Part shown: positions 44,751-57,100 of the stretch, one piece after another
Layout of the letters: each line of letters opens with the position of its first letter
Position numbering within the stretch: the stretch's first letter is position 1
Source of the DNA: Marisa cornuarietis
Taxonomy: Eukaryota > Mollusca > Gastropoda > Architaenioglossa > Ampullariidae
Length of the DNA: 64,000 nt
Assembly (NCBI GenBank): GCA_004794655.1
Contig: SMMW01000605.1
Coordinates: 2,014,001 to 2,078,000, forward strand
Direction of reading: 5' to 3'
Program-made: the position numbers and the translations under genes
Notes under the pieces: model-generated
The model's database searches: none
The model's input: only the letters and a program-made list of their open reading frames with translations
Told to the model about the DNA's origin: nothing

Positions 44751-45687
44751 TCACTTCATTGTGGAAGGTTCATAGCCCCAGTCATAATATGTGTACATAG
44801 GAACAAATTCTAGATTCCCATGAGTGTCTTCATTATCCTCTGTATCTTTACTTTCCCACTTTCTAACGACACATTTCCTGTAGGAGTGTGGTGCTGAAAG
44901 GGAAAAACAACCATAAATTATAAATCAAACACAAACATAAATGACATTTCATTAAATAGAGATACTTTGGGATGAGATATCAACAGTAATGATAATGCTG
45001 ATTATAGAGATGCTGAAGAAGAAACGGTCAAAACAATAAGAGAAGAAAAAAAACAAGAAGGATATCTGCTGTCAAATGCCACTAAGAATCCTCTTCTAAA
45101 ATAAAAAAATGAAAGTTCTATATTTAATGCTATAGGGCTATAAGATCTATGAGAAGGTAAAGAAATAATTCAACAATCACCAGGTCAACAAAGTAATTGC
45201 TTGAATCCAAGTCATGAAAATATTTCAACTTAAGGCTTAATGTAATTATTCAATGCTGCATTTCAAAATATGGACACAACATTAAGTATTAAGAAACTTG
45301 TAAACAGGAATGAATGAATACATGTGTGCTTGCGGATACAACACACGGTGACCGGACACTTAATCCGTGGATACTTAATCCCCGGACACTTAATCCCCAG
45401 ACACTTAATCCCCAGACACTTAATCCCCAAATCGCGACACAACACTCAAAACTGCTATTTTGTGAACTATAAATATAACCGTAAGATAAATGTGTCGCGT
45501 GGTAACTCTGGTAAGACTGGGATGTTATAAATGTTGAAGTTAAGTATTATTTGAATTAAATTTTTCATTCACTTCATAATTTTTTGAGTTGAAATTTTAT
45601 TTTGAGGATTAAGTGTCTGGGGATTAAGTGTCCGGGGATTAAGTGTCCGGGGATTAAGTGTCTGGGGATTAAGTGTCTGGGATTCAC

Positions 45688-45756
<69 letters not shown>

Positions 45757-48700
45757 CTACACAAGCATTTAGTTCTCACATACGCAGGTTTGGAATATTG
45801 CTGGGCATCACAGGTTGAAAATATGCAGGCGGTATGACACCCGCTCCATCCATCCCAGAGGTGTTAGCAGCTCCTGCAGGCAGAGGGTATCCAATCTGTG
45901 GCTGCAATGGCTGTGGAGCATGAGGAGGACATAACTCAACCACCTCGTGAAGGGGGATGGTGCCAATGATGATCTCCAGGGGGACTTCCAAATTCAATGA
46001 TACTCCAGAGGGCACAACATTAAGCTTCAAGAAAGCAGAATGAACAGACATTATTTCTCTTATAGGACTTGCAGTTTCTGTCAAGTTAACGCTGGACTGG
46101 TGTGGTTTCAAGGCTATAATTAATGTAATCCTGATCTAGTGAATGAGAACAGTTTTGAGTTTCAACATATTGTTTTGTTGTCACTTAATTGCTCAACTGA
46201 GAGTCTCTATTAATAAGAAACGATGTCTATATTCAGCTAAGGCAATCTGTAGATCATTTAAAACTGGAAAATGACTGATCTTTTAGTCTCTTGTTACTAC
46301 CATTTTAATTAACTTACCTTTAAGTCTGTTCTTAATTAAATAATTTAAAACTTTAGGAAGACTGTTCTTTTTATTTGCTGTGCATCAGCAAATCTTTAAA
46401 GTATTTTTTTTATCATTTCTAGAATATATTGACCTTACACAAGAGAATATACCTCCAGCCAACCAGCAAGCCAGCCGACTGTGGTTTGAGTCAGCATTTT
46501 TGTTTAAACATCAAAGTTCTGCAGAGATATAAACTGCACATAAATACACACCAGCCAGTCTGATTGTACCATAATCATGATGGACCATAATGATCACTGA
46601 ATAATTTTTTTTCATTTGATCCCATTTACAGTCTCAAATATGTAAACATATTTTGCAAGAATTTCTTGAAGACAGTATGGTGCTAAAGTTACAAATTCAC
46701 AGTTCTAGGCTTGTAGTCTGTGAATATGAAGATCTGGCTTAAAGAAAAATTACTCTGACGACCGGAAAACGTCCTTACCTGCAGAGTGTATTTGATGTCA
46801 ATAATCGCGCAGCCCTGAAGATATGAGGGTGGAAGAGGAGGAACCACAAACATCTGTCTGTCCCACGAAAAGGACTGACCCACTTCAATGGGACCCTCCA
46901 CTACTTTACCGACCTCTTTCTCAGATGTGCGGCTCTTGTGTGGTGTATGGTATGTTGTTATCTAAAGCAAAAATTTTCAAACAAATTATTAGAATTGCCA
47001 GTGCATCACGCCTGTCTTTTATAAACCAAATCCCCTATAAATAAACCTTTCTTCGTTTGTATTTATTAGTATGTACAAGGGATATTTACAAAGCTTTTTA
47101 ACTAACTCAAAAGCAAATCTACTCATGGCAGCAGGTAGGTTGAAAAGTGTGCTGACTGGCTTTTACAAAATAAGGAGATTTTCTCTTAAAAAGAGTCAGT
47201 ATGTAAGCAAGCACCAAAAAACAGGTGGCTGGATCAACCCCTTTTATTGAACTACTCCAATGTTGCATCATAATGAACTGCACACAAACATATCTTAATG
47301 CACACCATTGGAGATCGAGCTTAAAGTCAACAGTACATTTTACGACCATGGGTCATTTAGACTAGCTTAAGAGAAATTCAAGGCTACACTATCATGTTAA
47401 GGTTCATTTACTGTTTGTTCAGAGGAATATTACACTTGCTGGCAGGTAAATTTGGACAGAGACAAGTCATACCAGCCAAAAAAGAAACATTAAAGGTTAA
47501 ACAGAAAAACAAATGATCAAAACCAAAGAAGTGTCTTACAGGATTGTTTTTCATGATCTCCCCAAAAACCCAAAACAAAGCTTTTTCTTTTCTTATATGA
47601 AGGCTAAGCAGCCTGAGAATAGTCTATTAATATCTATCTATATATATATAGATATAATATTATTAGGCCATGAACTTTTATTATTTCTAGCGCATGTTTT
47701 CTTTTCCAGGAAATGATAGGAAACTGTCTCACCATTTTCAGCCCTACATAAGAATTGTCCATATTCTTGTTACTTTTGTTCCTGATATCAGCCAGCAGTT
47801 TAATAGGTTCTCCTGGAACATAACCCCGGCGTTCAAGATGAAATGATGCAGAGATGGGTCCACTGGCGCAACACAGACAACACATAGTCTTCTCATCTGC
47901 ACCCTCAATAGGCATCTGTCAAAGAAAATACTCTATACACAGCACATAAGAAGCTGTGAAAACCTGAAGGCATTGTGGGTTTCTTACATTATGGTCTCTC
48001 TTTTTGTAAAAGAGAATAAGATAAGGTTAGTGTGCCAGATGTTACAAATAGCTACGTAGAAGATAACCAAAACAGGACAGCAAATTAAATAAAAATACAC
48101 ATTTAAGCAAAGTAGGTGTTAGAGACTGCAGTATATTGGGACCAACTTTTGTGTAACAGTGGTGTGACAGTGATGTGATAGTGGTGTGACATCGGCGGTG
48201 CAATACTCTTCCCAAGAGAAACAGATAGTCAAGTGGTTAGAGCAACAGTGTTCAAGGCCAGGTGGCACAGAAATACTTCCGTTAGTTGACTGATTTGATG
48301 AATAGGTAACTGACCTCATAGAAGACAGAAAAAAGACATTCTGATCTGATACATATTGATCAGATTTAAATCTTACCACAGCATTGGCATCTGCATTCAG
48401 GTCCAAAATACCAATGATGGTGAAAGAGCGCTTGGTTGTGTGATTTAACTTCCATGGCTTATCAATAATAGCCTCCACACTGTATCGCACGTAACCATGT
48501 GTCCCTTCAAAGGACGATGGGAGGTTTGGAGGAAGAACAAAGCAGAAGGGAAATGCGGTCCGGCCAGCTGCAAGTTTAACTGTGTCATTTCCCTGTCCTG
48601 GAACTGAAGCAGGAGACACATATAAAATATATTCCTCCTAGAATTGAAAATATGTCTTCATATTTCATATTGTTGTCAGTATTCTTATACTCAAAGAAAT

Positions 48701-50131
48701 CTTTTTTCAGTGTGAAATCTTTTCATCCTATATGTGGAGAGATTGACTTCAAAATGCTATGTGAAAACCTTCCAAAAGCAAACAGGAATCCAGCTGAATA
48801 AGAAGATGTATTATTTTAAAAAGAGAAATAAATAAAACCCCTACACATCCAAAACAGGATTGTCACAACTATGCAAAGAATAAAATGGTGGTCTGTGTGT
48901 ACATTCAGAAGCCTTTACCTTTTCTTTATTTTTTTTTTATTCTCCAAGTGAACCTTTAATAACAAAAGTATTAAGGATCAAGTTGAATAGTAAAGATAGA
49001 ACAGCTCATGCATGCATGATGTACCCTAAGTAGCGTTTATCATTGTTTTACAATATTATTGTCATCATCTTAGTGCAGACATGTTGATAGGATAAGTAGC
49101 ACAACATTTATTTTTGGTTTTCACTCATAAACTGGTAGTTAGGTGTTGTAAGGGAGGGGGTGCATGGGTGTTTTATGCCGAGCCAGCATCTAAGGCTATT
49201 TAATTCACAGTAAGGCAGCCAGCCCTGTAAACAGATGTCATGCAGAGAAAGAGCAGTGTGCCTAATAGGTGTTGTAAAAACCCTTTAGAATTTACAGTAA
49301 GAGAAACAATAAGTGCAGCTTACAGTTTCCAAACAGTAGCATCTCTTGTTCAAAGTACTTTTCACTGGCATAGTAAGTGTCTGTCTCAAAGAGAATTATG
49401 TTTGATTCTGTCCATCGAACCCATGCACTGCCGTCAAATTTCAGTCTGATCCCTGAAAACACAAATGTTTCAATAAAGATGTTTATGGTCTTGTCAGCAG
49501 TGTTATGTGATGAAGGAAACACAGACTTTTTATATGCTACACAGTCACATTGTCTAGTCCACCAAAGACGGGACCAGTGAGTATTGGAGATCCCTAGAAA
49601 AATAGGTCCACATGCATTCTCAAATGATGCCCGTGGATCAATATGTATGTTATTGGTGTCAGAAACTGAAGCTTTATCATGACAAGGTAGTGCAGCCCAT
49701 TAAAAACCCACCCAAAGAAAGATTATGTGTGGCAGAGATGAGATGAAGCCCATGACCTATGAACCTCAGTGTCTTGGTAACATGGTTTACCAATGCACAG
49801 CCAGATTGCTGCATCTACACAAGCATCACAATGTGTGCATTTTGCCTCTCTCTCTCTGAAGCATATCATTTCTATTCTTAATTATTTGGCTTCTGATGTT
49901 AAGATTCTGACTGAAAAATTTAGACTCTTTTGGCTTTTAAGTTAGACCAAAAGAACAATCCATCCCCATCCACTCAATGCACAACCAAAAATACTCCCCA
50001 CATAATACTTCACCTCTTATTGACATCTCCTTGTTCAGTTCCACTGTACAGTGACCCTGCACATTCTGACCAGCATGGAACACACCCTGGAAATTGCTGA
50101 GTGTTATCTCAAAGATGTTTAGCTTGCCCAT
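44751..50131 (-). CDS. Alpha-arrestin (ARRDC-type) gene D, 407 aa, divergent
   Basis: Seven exons on the minus strand: 50131-50014, 49452-49324, 48603-48377, 47915-47733, 46961-46779, 46024-45784 and 44893-44751. The sum is 1224 nt, 407 codons plus TGA, so the reading frame is fully open. It differs from A-C in several ways. Exon 2 is 18 nt shorter. The ligase motif PPPSY has become PPHSY at 361-365, which is no longer PPxY. The conserved MDKSYVDL of exon 4 is MDNSYVGL. The acceptor before the start codon reads CTGCATG instead of CTGCAG, so the AG needed to join the 5' exon is gone. The C-terminal exon is the most altered (VVRKWESKDTEDNEDTHG). The arrestin core is otherwise kept (CCLCC, FPFCFVLPPNLPSSF). 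It could be a young pseudogene, or a functional copy with a new 5' end that no longer recruits NEDD4-type ligases through PPxY. Confidence 0.88.
45352..45680. mobile_element. Fold-back element with arrayed inverted repeats
   Basis: The left arm (45352-45430) has about five units of a 17-bp motif GGACACTTAATCCCC. The right arm (45605-45680) has about five units of the reverse complement GGGGATTAAGTGTCC. The centre holds a second inverted pair, CGCGACAC and GTGTCGCG. There is no coding capacity. It lies in intron 6 of gene D next to a long CA repeat. Confidence 0.85.
45689..45753. repeat. (CA)n microsatellite
   Basis: About 32 uninterrupted AC dinucleotides directly after the fold-back element, in intron 6 of gene D. 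Confidence 0.95.
49145..49262 (-). mobile_element. SINE fragment in intron 2 of gene D
   Basis: On the minus strand it contains TTTCTCTGCATGACATCTGTTTACAGG, broken here as TTTCTCTGCATGACATC and TGTTTACAGG, then ATAGCCTTAGATGCTGGCTC and GGCATAAAACACC. The same order is found in the SINEs at 59.7 and 61.1 kb. The tRNA-like head is missing. Confidence 0.65.
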
Positions 50132-50199
50132 CATGCAGAAAATGGCAGGGAAACCTTTTTCACAGCAGAGTCAGATGTTGCCCCTGAACTCATATTTTT

Positions 50200-50339
50200 T
50201 TTAAAAGTACAATACATAAGTGCCATAAAACACATTGTGTTTGTTAAAATTACAAATTGCACACAATCGAATACATAATGCATGATGGGAAACACAACGA
50301 CTGATTGATTGATTCTCATCTGCAAGAACTTTCAGGTCA
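50200..50339. other. 5' intron of gene D
   Basis: Unique sequence between coding exon 1 of gene D and a LINE remnant; nothing recognised. Confidence 0.35.
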
Positions 50340-50850
50340 GGTCAGGTCAAGTCAAGTTGGTGAGGTCATGTCACATGGATAGATGCGGCAGCAGGTCCTG
50401 TACAGGACGACCAGTCCAGTCTTTGATGTTCGTAAGCCTGCCCAGTTCTTTCTCTGACCACCTCGGCGTCGACCACCCTCCAAAGTACCTTGAAGGATAG
50501 TCTTCGACAAGGTGTCATTGCGGGTCACGTGACCAAAGAAGACCAGCTTACGTCACTTGACTGTTGATAGTAGAGGTTCCTGGTGTCCTACCAGTGTGGC
50601 CATCTTGCTTCGTCCAAAGTCACTGGTTTTGTAATCTTTGTAGGAGATCCGGAGCAGCCTCCTCAGATTCTTGCTCTCAAATGCCTTTCCGTTTTGGAGA
50701 GCAAAGTCCGCGTTTCACATCCGTGGAGCAGCATCGATCCAGTTCTCTCTAGCTGCATTCATCCCTTCTTTGATGGGGCAGTTCACTTTTATGTATTTGG
50801 AAGCTGCTTCGGGTCTGCTTTTTTATCTCTTCAAAGCCCTCTTTTGGTAA
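50340..50850 (-). pseudogene. LINE ORF2 C-terminal remnant
   Basis: On the minus strand, frames read RRLLRISYKDYKTSDF, then ATLVGHQEPLLSTVK, a stop, RKLVFFGHVTRNDTL, KTILQGTLEGGRRRG and NIKDWTGRPVQDLL. This is the characteristic C-terminal domain of the endonuclease/reverse-transcriptase LINEs common in molluscs and flatworms. In-frame stops and frameshifts make it a pseudogene. It lies within the 5' intron of gene D. Confidence 0.8.
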
Positions 50851-50942
50851 CAGAGATCTAGTATGTCGCTCGTGACCTCTGGTTGTTACTATGACACCCT
50901 AGGCCTTCCTGGACTGTTGATAGTAGCACCTCTTTGATGCTT

Positions 50943-51263
50943 CCAGCCAGCGCCGGCGCTAGTGGGATGGGGGGGGGGATCTTGGGCAAAAAGAACTGTG
51001 GGGGCTTTCCAAACCGGCATATCTCGGGGTAATAAATGACATAGTGTTGTAAATCTGTTAATAGTGGAACGACTTACGAATAATAATAATAATAATAATA
51101 TCAAACAACAGAAAATGATGTAATTCTAGTGATTACACCGTGAAAACTACGGATTAGCTCTATTTCCCGAGTTACCATCCCACCAGGCGCCAGGACCCCC
51201 TTCAGGCGCGAGGCCTTGGGTGGCTGCCCCTGCTTGCCACCCCCTAAAACCGGCGTTGGCTCC
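50943..51263. mobile_element. MITE-like element with GCCA(G/A)CGCCGG ends
   Basis: The left end is CAGCCAGCGCCGGCGCTAG, and the right end in reverse is GGAGCCAACGCCGGTTTTAG followed by GGGGG. The ends are inverted but imperfect, with a poly-G run inside and an AAT triplet run near 51080. They resemble hAT-type ends at 43.9 kb. No clear target duplication is seen. Confidence 0.5.
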
Positions 51264-52190
51264 AGTGAGGGTGTCTTGTCTATATCACGGTCCACCAAGC
51301 TCAGTGCGGGAAATTTACCTCCATCTATGGTATTGAAGGTCTCTGCAATGTTTGGATCTTTCAGCTTCTCCTAATCAAGGCAAATTCGACAGATGGGGGA
51401 GAGTGTTTGAAAGTCGCTTCACTTTCGGTTTCATCTTCAGTCTCGTTATGGTCGCTGTCTAGAGTGTGAGTCTCTGATGAAAGTCATTATACAACATGGA
51501 AAAACGATTGAAGAGAAAATCTAGTTATAAACAAGGTCAGATAATCTCGTCTTCTAGATACATGATATATATGCTAAAAGCTCTACACATAAACATGCAT
51601 GCACCACCTATATAAACACAGTGACTGTGAGTATAGTGCAAATGCACTACCCACTGAAAGAGAAAAAGATGGAAAACATGCAACAGTTTTGATGTTCAGG
51701 TCAGAGAAAATGTTACTCTAAGATACTGGAAATTCTCTCCACAAGGCAACAGTAATGGTATCATATATCATCACATTCAACAAATAGAAGAAGAGACATG
51801 TACCCGAGATGTGTAGTTGTAACATTTTTGTTGTTGGGAGTGATAAGGTTTTGAACACAGAAGTTTTCTCCAGGGCCATTTTTGTTTTGTTTTTGTTTTT
51901 AATTTGTTTTGCATGGATGTCTCCTGTTGTTGGTACCTATTAACCCACTTAAGAGACGCATATATGTGACTGAGCATAAACCTGCACACAACATCTTTTG
52001 CAACTCCATCATAGAAGTTTGTACATCATTTGATCTTCTACTTTTTAAAGAGCCACAAATATGCACTAGAGGATTACAGAAAAAGCAACGATTAAAAAAT
52101 TAATGGAAGTGACAAAGATCATCATTTACAGGTCTACGCTCACCAACCACCATGCATTGCGGCACTGTCTAAAATATTTACAAGACTTTT
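51264..52190. other. 5' intron of gene D, nothing recognised
   Basis: A/T-rich, without repeats or ORFs that I can support. Confidence 0.4.
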
Positions 52191-52199
52191 TATGAATCA

Positions 52200-52225
52200 C
52201 TTACCTTTAAAGTTGAGATGATCAA
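52200..52225 (-). other. Probable 5' non-coding exon end (splice donor) of gene D
   Basis: On the minus strand GGACTTGATCATCTCAACTT runs into TAAAG and then GTAAGTGAT (last exon base 52205). It is homologous to the gene C exon at 40057. The donor is intact, but its normal partner acceptor in front of the start codon is lost. Confidence 0.55.
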
Positions 52226-52934
52226 GTCCAGAGACGGGGTTAGAGTTCACGACTGAAAAATGAGTACCTGCTAGTGCTAGTACAGTTTACAGCGATCTCA
52301 TCATCATCTCATCCTATTTTAGGCACACAGGGGTAAAGCTGGATACCGCGTCATCAATCCAAACACTCTGATTAACATGGACAATAATGCCAAGACTTAT
52401 AATTTCAGAAGTCTGTGTGCGTGCTGCTGGCGCCAGATGAATAATTTAAACGTTTTCTCAAGCCTGCCTCTTGGTTGTGGTTAATTGTGATACTAAAATA
52501 TATTTAAAAGTTTCGGCACTCAGTGTCGGATGTACGGCTCTCGACAGTTGCACTCGGTACTTATGCAGACCATGTGCATCGGACCAACGTACAAAAAGTC
52601 TATAAGTTCTGTACACGGTTTGATGTCACACCACGCCTGTCTCCTTCTCCCAAACAATCTGCACTAAAATAATGTGAATGTTCTTTTTTATATAGACCTT
52701 TTCTACCCCAAGTAGGGAGCAATCAGTCTAGCCTGTTGACACTTTCCAGCTTGATAATAGTTAACAAAACAACGCGGAAAGTATAAGATATCCGGGGTCG
52801 AAGGTGAAATAATAGTGACAAAGCTTCCCGGTGAACTGACAAAAAAGGGAGTGGACTATCAGAGGTGGACAGATATGTCCGCACAACTGGTAGCAGGCAG
52901 TCACGTGCTTCTATATCCCAAACAAACATTCTTA

Positions 52935-53317
52935 CAGATAAGATAGAAGGTTTTCTCCAGGACACAACATCAATAAAGGAGGTTTTTCGGGAAATCGCCA
53001 CTATAGTAAACTTTGTAAACATGCCTAGCTCTTACTTGTCCATTACGATTGCTCCTTTTGAGGTACTGCCAAAAGTAATATTAAATCATGGATAGAAATT
53101 TATGAATTTAACTGAACTTCTATGCCAAGCCCTCAGATAAGATAGAAGGTTTTCACCATGACTCATTTTGAAAGGCTTGCGACCTCATCAAACGAAAGTT
53201 TTCGGGAAATCGCTATATTTGATAGAGTTTGTAAACATGCCTTTCTTACTTGTCCATTACAGCTTCTTCTTTGGAGATACTACCAGAAGTAATAAGAAAT
53301 CCAGGTGATGAATGTCA
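52935..53317. repeat. Two-copy tandem duplication, period 199 bp
   Basis: CAGATAAGATAGAAGGTTTT starts at 52935 and again at 53134. Both units continue with TTTTTCGGGAAATCGC/TTTTCGGGAAATCGC, TTTGTAAACATGCCT and CTTACTTGTCCATTAC. The copies are diverged by substitutions and small indels. An ORF in the first copy (52865-53095) is not kept in the second, so coding is unlikely. Confidence 0.85.
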
Positions 53318-53939
53318 GAAATGAACTGAAAGATGAGGGAGAGAATAGCTGTGTAACATCAGCCGCAAGGTGGTTTACTTTCAATTCAGTTACCGAGCAT
53401 CGCAAACTGGAACATCGTCATTTCACTAGCTTTAAGTGAACTACTTTTATGGATGATAAATACATGAATATGTAAATAATATTTATATTAATTGAGTTTT
53501 AAAAGTACACTTCCCTGTGTGGAGGTGAGCTCAGTGCACTGTGTTCACAAGACTAAACGAACCGACATGAATATATCAGATATTTAAAAACAATAGCTTA
53601 TAAGTTAAACAATTACGAATGAGCAGAAAAGTTGATAGTTATACGAAGTATTTATAGAATAAAAAACGCTCTGAGGCACAATGAAATGTGACAAACTTTG
53701 AAACATCTTTATCCTTTGTTAGGTGCACTGAGCATAAGAACAATGACAGGCACCATGGATGTAAATTCAGAAGTTTTTCGTTGTGACCAAAGTAAATACA
53801 AATATCGACTTCAGCATACATACACACAAATGTACATGGACAGGTTCACACACTAGACACAATAGTGGACGATGGGGCAGACATATTTGAAACAGTAAAG
53901 TCTCATCATCTGTTTCACACAGCCAGTTCTTTAACCCTA

Positions 53940-54003
53940 TGTATTGATGATGATGGCTTGTATAGCGCCATATCCTGGCCTGTGGACAGCTCAAGGCGCT
54001 GAC
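53940..54003. mobile_element. Retroposon 3'-end relic
   Basis: ATTGATGATGATGGCTTGTATAGCGCC and the G/C-rich end GGCGCTGACGTC resemble the 3' end of the triplet-tailed LINEs here. TGACGTCAAAAT occurs twice at its right end (54000 and 54016), which could be a duplication scar. Confidence 0.4.
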
Positions 54004-54100
54004 GTCAAAATAAGATGACGTCAAAATGTGGGTGTGTAGCGGGCCGTCTCATCCACGTCACAGGGCAGCGTCACACACAGCAAGAACACAGTCCTCAGCA

Positions 54101-57100
54101 CAAATATCACACATGTCATACAAACCGGAATACACTCCATACAACAAATATCACACATGTCATACACTCCATACAACAAATATCACACATGTCATACAAA
54201 CCAGAATACACTCCATACAACAAATATCACACATGTCATACAAGCCGGAATACACTCCATACAACAAATATCACACATGTCATACAAGCCGGAATACACT
54301 CCATACAACAAATAACACACATGTCATACAAGCCGGAATACACTCCATACAACAAATATCCAACATGTCATACAAGCGGAATACACTCCATACAACAAAT
54401 ATCACACATGTCATACAAGCCGGAATACACTCCATACAACAAATATCCAACATGTCATACAAGCCGGAATACACTCCATACAACAAATATCACACATGTC
54501 ATACAAGCCGGAATACACTCCATACAACAAATATCCAACATGTCATACAAACCAGAATACACTCCATACAACAAATATCCAACATGTCATACAAGCCGGA
54601 ATACACTCCATACAAAAAATATCACACATGTCATACAAGCCGGAATACACTCCATACAACAAATATCCAACATGTCATACAAGCCGGAATACACTCCATA
54701 CAACAAATATCACACATGTCATACAAGCCGGAATACACTCCATACGACAAATATCCAACATGTCATACAAGCCGGAATACACTCCATACAACAAATATCA
54801 CACATGTCATACAAGCCGGAATACACTCCATACAACAAATATCCAACATGTCATACAAGCCGGAATACACTCCATACAACAAATATCAAACATGTCATAC
54901 AAGCCGGAATACACTCCATACAACAAATATCAACATGTCATACAAGCCGGAATACACTCCATACAACAAATATCCAACATGTCATACAAACCAGAATACA
55001 CTCCATTCAACAAATATAAAAAAGTTGTACAAGCCGGAATACACTCCATACAACAAATATCAAACATGTCATACAAGCCGGAATACACTCCATACAACAA
55101 ATATCCAACATGTCATACAAGCCGGAATACACTCCATACAACAAATATCACACATGTCATACAAGCCGGAATACACTCCATACAACAAATATCCAACATG
55201 TCATACAAGCCGGAATACACTCCATACAACAAATATCCAACATGTCATACAAGCCGGAATACACTCCATACAACAAATATCCAACATGTCATACAAGCCG
55301 GAATACACTCCATACAACAAATATCCAACATGTCATACAAGCCGGAATACACTCCATACAACAAATATCAAACATGTCACACAAGCCGGAATACACTCCA
55401 TACAACAAATATCCAACATGTCATACAAGCCGGAATACACTCCATACAACAAATATCCAACATGTCATACAAGCCGGAATACACTCCATACAACAAATAT
55501 CCAACATGTCATACAAGCCGGAATACACTCCATACAACAAATATCCAACATGTCACACAAGCCGGAATACACTCCATACAACAAATATCCAACATGTCAT
55601 ACAAGCCGGAATACACTCCATACAACAAATATCAACATGTCATACAAGCCGGAATACACTCCATACAACAAATATCCAACATGTCATACAAGCCGGAATA
55701 CACTCCATACAACAAATATCCAACATGTCATACAAGCCGGAATACACTCCATACAACAAATATCCAACATGTCATACAAGCCGGAATACACTCCATACAA
55801 CAAATATCCAACATGTCATACAAGCCGGAATACACTCCATACAACAAATATCCAACATGTCATACAAGCCGGAATACACTCCATACAACAAATATCCAAC
55901 ATGTCATACAAGCCGGAATACACTCCATACAACAAATATCCAACATGTCATACAAGCCGGAATACACTCCATACAACAAATATCCAACATGTCATACAAG
56001 CCGGAATACACTCCATACAACAAATATCCAACATGTCATACAAGCCGGAATACACTCCATACAACAAATATCCAACATGTCATACAAGCCGGAATACACT
56101 CCATACAACAAATATCCAACATGTCATACAAGCCGGAATACACTCCATACAACAAATATCCAACATGTCATACAAGCCGGAATACACTCCATACAACAAA
56201 TATCCAACATGTCACACAAGCCGGAATACACTCCATACAACAAATATCCAACATGTCATACAAGCCGGAATACACTCCATACAACAAATATCCAACATGT
56301 CATACAAGCCGGAATACACTCCATACAACAAATATCCAACATGTCACACAAGCCGGAATACACTCCATACAACAAATATCCAACATGTCACACAAGCCGG
56401 AATACACTCCATACAACAAATATCCAACATGTCATACAAGCCGGAATACACTCCATACGACAAATATCCAACATGTCATACAAGCCGGAATACACTCCAT
56501 ACAACAAATATCCAACATGTCATACAAGCCGGAATACACTCCATACAACAAATATCCAACATGTCATACAAGCCGGAATACACTCCATACAACAAATATC
56601 CAACATGTCATACAAGCCGGAATACACTCCATACAACAAATATCCAACATGTCATACAAGCCGGAATATACTCCATACAACAAATATCCAACATGTCATA
56701 CAAGCCGGAATACACTCCATACAACAAATATCCAACATGTCATACAAGCCGGAATACACTCCATACAACAAATATCCAACATGTCACACAAGCCGGAATA
56801 CACTCCATACAACAAATATCCAACATGTCATACAAGCCGGAATACACTCCATACAACAAATATCCAACATGTCATACAAGCCGGAATACACTCCATACAA
56901 CAAATATCCAACATGTCATACAAGCCGGAATACACTCCATACAACAAATATCCAACATGTCACACAAGCCGGAATACACTCCATACAACAAATATCCAAC
57001 ATGTCATACAAGCCGGAATACACTCCATACAACAAATATCCAACATGTCATACAAGCCGGAATACACTCCATACAACAAATATCCAACATGTCATACAAG

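Noticed and set aside
50139..50175. Alternative acceptor for the 5' intron of gene D
   Set aside because: Upstream AGs lack a pyrimidine tract, so none can be called.
52865..53095. 76-aa ORF upstream of gene D
   Set aside because: The tandem second copy of the same DNA does not keep the frame, so constraint is unlikely.
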